Shown here: one piece after another, positions 31,876 to 37,319 of the stretch | How positions within the stretch are numbered: the first letter of the stretch is position 1 | How the letters are laid out: every line of letters begins with the position of its first letter | DNA from: Eubacteriales bacterium | GTDB lineage: Bacteria > Bacillota > Clostridia > Lachnospirales > Lachnospiraceae | Assembly: GCA_030537135.1 (NCBI GenBank) | Contig: JAUNOP010000028.1 | Location: forward strand, 1 to 37,319 | Direction: 5' to 3' | Length of the DNA: 37,319 nt | The notes under the pieces: model-generated | What the model saw: the letters and a program-made list of their open reading frames with translations, nothing else | Told to the model about the DNA's origin: nothing | Databases searched by the model: none | Translations under genes and position numbers: made by a program

Positions 31876-34200
31876 ATGAAAAAAAGCATCGAACATTTGG
31901 GAAAAAGGGAATGTTATGGATGCAGTGCCTGCCAGCACACCTGTCCTGTGAAGGCTATAGACATGAAACAGGACAAGGAAGGCTTTGGGTATCCAGTAGT
32001 AAATAACGATTTATGTATAGAATGCGGCAAATGCACAAGGGTATGTCCGTCTATTCAAGGAAAAAAGACAGATAACACTTCAAAGCCAGAGTGTTATGCC
32101 CTCCAAGCACCTGATTCCGTGCGAAAATCTGGCAGTGCTTCTGGAGGAGCCTTCGTACTTCTAGCAGAAGCCATTTTAGAACAGGGTGGGGTTGTGTGTG
32201 GTGTAGTGATGGATAAACAATTCAAAGTATACCATACAATTGTAGACAATAAGCAAGCTCTGCAGCCCCTTAGAGGTTCCAAGTACGTTCAAAGCGATTT
32301 GAGACAGGTATTCCCTGAAATCAAAAAATATTTGAACAAAGGAAAAAAAGTATTGTTTACTGGAACTCCCTGTCAGGTTGCAGGACTAAAAAACTATATA
32401 GGAAGCAATCCTGAAAATCTGCTCACCGTAGATTTAGTATGTCATGGCCCTACCTCTCAATTGGTATTTGAAAGGTATCTGGAAGAAAATTTCGGGAAAG
32501 AAAACGTAGAAAAATTCCTGTTCCGTCCAAAGGCTTACGGTTACAATGGCGTAACCTGCGAGGTTACGCTGAAAAACGGCAAAAAATATGTAGGGCACAA
32601 GGACTTCGATGTTCTGGAGCAGGGTCTTTTTCATTCCCTGTGCCTTAGACAGACCTGCGAAAATTGCGTCTATGCAGAGCTTCCCAGAATCGGAGATTTT
32701 ACCATGGGAGATTTCTGGGGCCTGCGCTTCTATAAACCAGAGCTTACCAGCCCCCTTGGGACCTCCGTGCTGTTGGTGAACAATGAAAAAGCCAGAGATT
32801 TTCTCAAGCTGATAGCGCCCAAATGTAAACTGCTGGAGCAAACTCCTTTCAAGGCCGCTCTCAGAAACCGTTTTCGCAGCCAAGGACATGCTCATCCTGA
32901 AAGAGAGCGTTTCTTTGAAATGCTCTCCTACACTACAATGAACAAAGCCGTTACTTACTGTATGCACAGGCGCTACGATGTCGGCATTCTGGGAATCTGG
33001 TATGGAACCGGCTACGGCAGCATTGCCACCTACTATGGTCTGGCAAAGGTTTTAGAAAAAATGGGACTCTCTGTTCTTATGATAGAAAAACCAGGAATCC
33101 AAAAAGAGGAAAAGCAACTTCAGGCAGAAAGACCTTCCAGAATTTTTGCAGAGAAACACCTTCATGTAAGTTCTTCCTATTCCCTAGAAAATATGCACAT
33201 GCTCAACCAGATATGTGATATTTTCGTTGTCGGCTCCAACCAGGTATGGAATTATGGCGTAGGAAAAAGCGCTGGAAGAAGCTTTATGCTGGATTTTGCG
33301 CGAAATGAAAAAAAGAAGATCTCCATTGCTTCCTCATTTGGACACAGTGTTGACTTCAGAGGAGAATTGGATCAAATTATAGACAGAATGTTCCTGAAGC
33401 AATTTGACGCTGTCTCTGTTCGCGAGGATTCTGCCGTAGGATTGTGCAAATCCATTTTTGGAGTACAGGCCGAACGCATACTGGATCCTGTTTTTCTGGC
33501 AGGTCGGCAGATCTACGATTCTCTGACCCGAAAGCTTTCTATTCCGGAATCAGAGCCTTATATCTTCAGCTATATCCTGGATCCTACTCCTGAAAAGGAA
33601 CAGGCGCTGGAATATATTAGGAAAAAAACCGGAAAAAAGGTTATCACTGTTTTTGGCGAAAGCTATGCGCCCGGTATGGAAGAAAACTGGGGCAGTATTC
33701 CTGAAAATATTTCCTTCCCTGAGTGGATAAATCACGTAAAGAACAGCAGCTATATTTTCACGGACTCCTGTCAGGGAATGAATTTCTCTGTGCTATATCA
33801 AAAACCATTTGTTATAGCTGGAAATCTTAGAAGAGGAATGACCCGTTTCCACTCATTCCTAAAGCTGATTCATCTTGAGAATCATCTTCTGAAAAATCCG
33901 ACAGATATTAAAACAAAGGAAGGTTTGCTGGATTCTATAGACTATACAGAAATCAACCGTATTCTGAAAAAGGAAAAGGAACGCTCACTCAAGTGGATTC
34001 ATAATGCTGTCTTTTCGCCGAAAGTCACGACTGAATATCAGGTTTTTGATGCAGAAATTACTTCTCCGTTTTCCGTGCAGGACAAGCATGTGCCAGAAGA
34101 CAGCTATTATAAAAGAAACCTGCCTGTAAAAATTATTCAGAAAATACGCAGAAAATCCCAAAGTCTGCTTGAGGATGGAAAGATTCCTTTCCGCAAATAA
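31876..34200 (+). CDS. Fusion: [4Fe-4S] ferredoxin/FrhB-like domain plus polysaccharide pyruvyl transferase
   Basis: A 774-residue two-part protein. Residues 1-60 hold two [4Fe-4S] motifs (CYGCSACQHTCP and CIECGKCTRVCP). Residues of about 65-355 match the coenzyme F420 hydrogenase/dehydrogenase beta-subunit family (SGSASGGAF, LFTGTPCQVAGLK, CENCVYAELPRIGDFTMGDF); in bacteria without F420 this flavoprotein probably acts on another substrate. From about 366 a WcaK/CsaB-type pyruvyl transferase follows (YDVGILGIWYGTGYGSIATY, VVGSNQVWNYGVG, FTDSCQGMNF), which adds pyruvate ketals from PEP to surface glycans. An earlier ATG at 31864 sits right against the AAAGGA, so the ATG at 31876 is preferred, though its spacing is long. 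Confidence 0.9.
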   Translation: MKKSIEHLGKRECYGCSACQHTCPVKAIDMKQDKEGFGYPVVNNDLCIECGKCTRVCPSIQGKKTDNTSKPECYALQAPDSVRKSGSASGGAFVLLAEAILEQGGVVCGVVMDKQFKVYHTIVDNKQALQPLRGSKYVQSDLRQVFPEIKKYLNKGKKVLFTGTPCQVAGLKNYIGSNPENLLTVDLVCHGPTSQLVFERYLEENFGKENVEKFLFRPKAYGYNGVTCEVTLKNGKKYVGHKDFDVLEQGLFHSLCLRQTCENCVYAELPRIGDFTMGDFWGLRFYKPELTSPLGTSVLLVNNEKARDFLKLIAPKCKLLEQTPFKAALRNRFRSQGHAHPERERFFEMLSYTTMNKAVTYCMHRRYDVGILGIWYGTGYGSIATYYGLAKVLEKMGLSVLMIEKPGIQKEEKQLQAERPSRIFAEKHLHVSSSYSLENMHMLNQICDIFVVGSNQVWNYGVGKSAGRSFMLDFARNEKKKISIASSFGHSVDFRGELDQIIDRMFLKQFDAVSVREDSAVGLCKSIFGVQAERILDPVFLAGRQIYDSLTRKLSIPESEPYIFSYILDPTPEKEQALEYIRKKTGKKVITVFGESYAPGMEENWGSIPENISFPEWINHVKNSSYIFTDSCQGMNFSVLYQKPFVIAGNLRRGMTRFHSFLKLIHLENHLLKNPTDIKTKEGLLDSIDYTEINRILKKEKERSLKWIHNAVFSPKVTTEYQVFDAEITSPFSVQDKHVPEDSYYKRNLPVKIIQKIRRKSQSLLEDGKIPFRK

Positions 34201-34283
34201 GCCCCATCTCCTGAAGGTAATGCCATTTATCCCACTACCTAAATCTCATGGATTTTCTGACTGAAATATTATAAAAAGCAGCT

Positions 34284-34313
34284 TCTCAGAAGGGACTTAC
34301 ACCCCTTCTGAGA
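34284..34313. terminator. Terminator hairpin between the convergent polysaccharide genes
   Basis: A perfect 11-bp stem, TCTCAGAAGGG (34284-34294) with its complement (34303-34313), has an 8-nt loop. On the minus strand a U run (CTTTTTAT) follows after a few bases. It is directly adjacent to the family A repeat. Confidence 0.6.
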
Positions 34314-34377
34314 CAAGCAAGTCCCCCGCTTATTTCTCTGCGAAATTGAAGCGAGGGACTTGCTTGATACGTTAAAA
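34314..34377. repeat. Intergenic repeat, family A, copy 3 (best palindrome)
   Basis: A perfect 12-bp inverted repeat, CAAGCAAGTCCC (34314-34325) with GGGACTTGCTTG (34355-34366), continues inward as CGCTT/AAGCG and ATTTC/GAAAT around a TCTGC loop. It then ends in CTTGATACGTTAAAA. The TAA stop of the minus-strand gene (34372-34374) lies inside this last box. Confidence 0.75.
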
Positions 34378-37212
34378 TTTCGCAAAAACCTCAAAAAACA
34401 TCGGTACATTTTCAAATGAAACAAACCGTCTTATATTCTGATCAAATTCCTCTTTGTTGGAAGCTGTCAAATACGTAAAGCCCAGAGTCTTTACCCATTC
34501 TCTGATTGCTGTTCCACTCCCGGCTTTCCTGTTATTACACATGATAATACGCATATTTCCCTTTAAAGCCTTATCCCATACAGCATTCATATCACAGAAA
34601 AAACTCATATCGCTGATGATTAAAAAGCTCAGTCTGTCGCTTGCCGCTGCATATCCCATAAAGGTTGAGGCAGCTCCATCGCTTCCATTTGTTCCCATAT
34701 TGCAGAATACTTCCACTGTAGGATTTATCAAAAAGCGGCTTGCAAATACGCTGGTGTTTGCAATTCCGTAATGCAGGCACGAATTGTCCGGCAGACTTTT
34801 TACCGTCTTTTCTACCACGTACAACTGAGAATATTTATTGGTCTGCTGTACAGCATATCTTTTTTCAGCTCTTTTCCACGTTTTCACATATGCGCTGCCA
34901 TTCTCGCATTCCACAGGTGCCTTCACAAAGCGCTCAAAAAACTGCTTTGCAGAACACTCGAATACTCTACTGAGCTTTCCATAGGTGTCTATAACCAGTC
35001 CATCCTCTGCAACTCTCCAATGTGCAAGAGGCGGCTTCTGTGAACAAAGCCTGGTAAGAGACGGGTCATTCTGTATACGCCTTCCTCCTATTGTAATAAC
35101 AATATCAGGCGCAAAGTCACGATCAAATCTTTCCTGGCTAATCCCCCGAAGTACAAAGTATGGTATAACGGAAAAATTATTTCTGAAATTGGATAAGTGA
35201 TCTGTTAGCACCACACAATGATACTTCTCGCAGAATGCATCGATAACTCTCTGTTCCTCTGCCCCGACAGGACGTTCTTGGCCATAAACCAACAGGATTC
35301 TTTTCATAATAGACAGCCGTTTTGCTCTGCTATTCCAAGCCTTATCAGAAGCAGCCAGTGTAATTCTTTCAATTCTCCTCAAGGGCTTTCCAAGCTCCAG
35401 TGCTGAAAGCTCAGGCTCTGCCGAATCTATGGACGCAATTGGAACATTAATATGAACAGGGCCTTTGCCATGGTGCGCAGTCTCCAGAATGGCATCGCAA
35501 ATTGCCCGATGTGTCTCTCTCTCCCCTGCTGCATCTGCGTTCATAGGCAGAGTGACGCTCTTTTTACATACCTTCTGATATTTATTCATCTCAGGTATTG
35601 CCTGATTATCATTCTGTCCTGAAAAATAAGAATAGGTATCTGTAGTAATTACAATGAGCGGTATCTGCTGGTAAAAAGCCTCTGCAACTGCCGGCAGATA
35701 ATTGGCGGCAGCAGTTCCTGATGTACAGCACAGAACCACCGGCTCCTGTGTCTTCAGTGAGATTCCCAGAGCATAAAAGCCGGCACTGCGCTCATCAACA
35801 ACTGAATATACCTTAAAGCAATCGTTTGCTTCAAACAGCCGTGCAAGACTCAAATTTCTCAGCCCTGTAGAAAGGACAATATTTTTAATTCCATAATCTC
35901 TAAGCAGAGTAACCAGCATTCTGCATCTTGCAAAATCAGCTAGGCCTTCCTGTGTTATATCCTGCTTCTTTTGTTCCTTTTCAAACCTTCTTGGAATACT
36001 CAGTGTGTTTTTCAGCCACCGCTTGGGTTCTTCCTTTACTGTGTTCCAGATGTGCCTGTAATCAATAGGCTCTCTAAAGCCAGCATCCTGCTGAACATTC
36101 CTTGCATCATTTTGCTTTCTAAGCTCTTCCTCTGATTTTTTTGGAGCATTCAAAACATTTTTCAGCCATTTATAGCAACGTCTGCGTTCTTCCTTCATTA
36201 CAGCGTCTATATATTGATAGTCAATCGGTTCAAGAAGTGTTTCATCCTGTAAAATACGTTTCGGATCTGTGACCAAATGAGAACCAAAGCCAAACAAGTC
36301 TGACAGCGATTTAAATCTGGAATATCCTCTTCTCTTGTTTGTAATTGCAATAAAATTTCTCTTAAAAATAATAGCAAAGCTTGCGCCATGGCAGGAATCT
36401 GTCACAACAAATCTAGCATTTTTAATAAAATACAGCCAATCCTCTACCTGAAGGTTTTCCACACAGTTCGGCAAATCCATCAGCGCTTTATTTTTTGCAA
36501 AAAGCCAGGGAAGTCCGTCCAGCATATTGATGATTTTAATTCCTCCCATCTTCTGAGAAAGATGCAGCAAGGCTTCTCTCTTCTCAGGTGTAGGATCCAA
36601 AATATAAGCAGCAATATATGGTTCTTCTTCGCGATGCTTAGACTGCTGTGCCAGTTCTTCAAAAATCTTGGGTTCTGCCACAAATACAGGATCCAACACC
36701 TGTTGCGCGGCAATTCCATATTCGTCTCTGCACAATCTGACTCCATCAGCCTCTCTGACAGAAATGCCGTCAAATCTGCTCATATAATTTGAAATGATCT
36801 CTCTCTGTTCCGGAGGTGCAAAATCAACTCCATGTCCAAAAGAAACCGCATATGCAACTTTCTTCTTATTATCCTCTGCAAAATCTAAATAAAAGGCTTT
36901 TCCAAAATTTTTGCTGATGCCATAATTCCATACCTGGTCTGAACCAATCACAAAAGCATCGCATATAGCATTCAATTTGGAGAGTTCCTGCAGCCTGTAC
37001 TGCTCACTGATATGATAATGCTCTCGTCCAAATCTTCTGGAATGCGTTTCTTCTCTTTCTACATCCTTTTCTGACAATATAGGCTTGTCAATCATCAGAA
37101 CAGATTTGCCCATAGACGATATTATCTGATTCAAGGCATAATAAGTAGCAATACTTCCATAGTTACAGCCACTCCATACACCCAAAATACCGACATCGTA
37201 TTTTTTTTCCAT
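34372..37212 (-). CDS. Fusion: polysaccharide pyruvyl transferase plus MenD-like thiamine-diphosphate enzyme
   Basis: A 946-residue two-part protein. Residues 1-360 form a pyruvyl transferase closely similar to that of the convergent gene (YDVGILGVWSGCNYGSIATY, VIGSDQVWNYG, VTDSCHGASFAI). After a basic linker with repeated RHIWNTVKEE-like text, residues of about 425-946 match MenD-type enzymes: STGLRNLSLARLF, VVDERSAGFYALG with the ThDP-activating Glu (about 473), CCTSGTAAANYLPAVAEAFY, and the metal-ThDP motif SDMSFFCDMNAVW with CNNRKAG (about 870-895). No men genes are nearby. The ATG at 37212 has GAGGTG 5 nt upstream; a GTG one codon earlier is possible. A role in building or capping a surface glycan is inferred. 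Confidence 0.88.
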   Translation of the reverse strand: MEKKYDVGILGVWSGCNYGSIATYYALNQIISSMGKSVLMIDKPILSEKDVEREETHSRRFGREHYHISEQYRLQELSKLNAICDAFVIGSDQVWNYGISKNFGKAFYLDFAEDNKKKVAYAVSFGHGVDFAPPEQREIISNYMSRFDGISVREADGVRLCRDEYGIAAQQVLDPVFVAEPKIFEELAQQSKHREEEPYIAAYILDPTPEKREALLHLSQKMGGIKIINMLDGLPWLFAKNKALMDLPNCVENLQVEDWLYFIKNARFVVTDSCHGASFAIIFKRNFIAITNKRRGYSRFKSLSDLFGFGSHLVTDPKRILQDETLLEPIDYQYIDAVMKEERRRCYKWLKNVLNAPKKSEEELRKQNDARNVQQDAGFREPIDYRHIWNTVKEEPKRWLKNTLSIPRRFEKEQKKQDITQEGLADFARCRMLVTLLRDYGIKNIVLSTGLRNLSLARLFEANDCFKVYSVVDERSAGFYALGISLKTQEPVVLCCTSGTAAANYLPAVAEAFYQQIPLIVITTDTYSYFSGQNDNQAIPEMNKYQKVCKKSVTLPMNADAAGERETHRAICDAILETAHHGKGPVHINVPIASIDSAEPELSALELGKPLRRIERITLAASDKAWNSRAKRLSIMKRILLVYGQERPVGAEEQRVIDAFCEKYHCVVLTDHLSNFRNNFSVIPYFVLRGISQERFDRDFAPDIVITIGGRRIQNDPSLTRLCSQKPPLAHWRVAEDGLVIDTYGKLSRVFECSAKQFFERFVKAPVECENGSAYVKTWKRAEKRYAVQQTNKYSQLYVVEKTVKSLPDNSCLHYGIANTSVFASRFLINPTVEVFCNMGTNGSDGAASTFMGYAAASDRLSFLIISDMSFFCDMNAVWDKALKGNMRIIMCNNRKAGSGTAIREWVKTLGFTYLTASNKEEFDQNIRRFVSFENVPMFFEVFAKF

Positions 37213-37215
37213 CAC

Positions 37216-37319
37216 ATCACCTCGTATATTTCATTTTCAGTATCAATATATACTTCCCAATAATTTGTGAACTACCCATCGCCGTCGAGTAGGTATGCCC
37301 CTTACAAGGCATACCCCTC
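37216..37319. other. Right edge: upstream region with an inverted repeat
   Basis: An 8-bp inverted repeat, GGTATGCC with GGCATACC (loop CCTTACAA), stands at 37292-37315, close to the edge. GTGAACTACCC nearby resembles subterminal sequence of some IS200/IS605-type elements, but too little is present to call one. No convincing promoter for the gene at 34372-37212 is seen. Confidence 0.3.

Noticed and set aside
18057-34377. CRISPR array made from the repeated elements
   Set aside because: The copies are dispersed over kilobases, vary in length, are single at each site and have no regular spacers.

Overview
The window looks like chromosome from a Gram-positive gut Clostridium of the family Lachnospiraceae (Blautia/Mediterraneibacter-like). 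Signs of this are AT-rich intergenic DNA, strong GGAGG-type ribosome binding sites, GTG and TTG starts, a clpC/radA neighbourhood, a YesN-like AraC regulator, and a sugar ABC transporter without its own ATPase. The family assignment is inference; no rRNA, tRNA or other typing marker is present. Nearly all genes lie on the minus strand.

Layout. (1) 1-3.6 kb: the acidic tail of an unknown plus-strand gene, glutaminyl-tRNA synthetase, a cysteine-rich DUF305 protein with a structured leader, and a DUF1810 protein. (2) 3.6-11 kb: an alpha-glucan uptake and use locus. It holds an AraC regulator without a receiver domain, a LacI repressor, amylomaltase MalQ, two permeases and a secreted binding protein, with a promoter, tandem LacI-type operators and a cre-like site ahead of the binding-protein gene. 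(3) 11-18.7 kb: housekeeping and stress genes: radA, a small beta-rich protein, clpC behind a GntR/YtrA-type regulator, the manganese exporter mntP with an SseB-family protein, and an IscR-like Rrf2 regulator.

(4) 18.8-31.3 kb: nine closely packed minus-strand genes that look like one operon. In transcription order they are: a helix-turn-helix-like protein, a membrane protein with a very acidic repeat tail, an unknown 433-residue protein, a 285-residue protein, an Hsp70/actin-fold ATPase with a hydrophobic segment, a membrane-anchored paralogue of the 285-residue protein, an AAA+ ATPase, McrB and McrC. I do not recognise this combination as a described system. It is the best candidate for something new: possibly a modified-DNA restriction module joined to a chaperone/AAA complex at the membrane.

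(5) 31.3-37.3 kb: two convergent cell-surface polysaccharide genes that share a polysaccharide pyruvyl transferase domain in different fusions: [4Fe-4S]/FrhB-like plus pyruvyl transferase, and pyruvyl transferase plus a MenD-like thiamine-diphosphate enzyme. The first has a long leader with a riboswitch-like fold.

Spread through the intergenic gaps are three families of short palindromic repeats (called A, B and C here). Copies of family A supply the last codons and stop of mcrC and the stop codon of the pyruvyl transferase-MenD gene.
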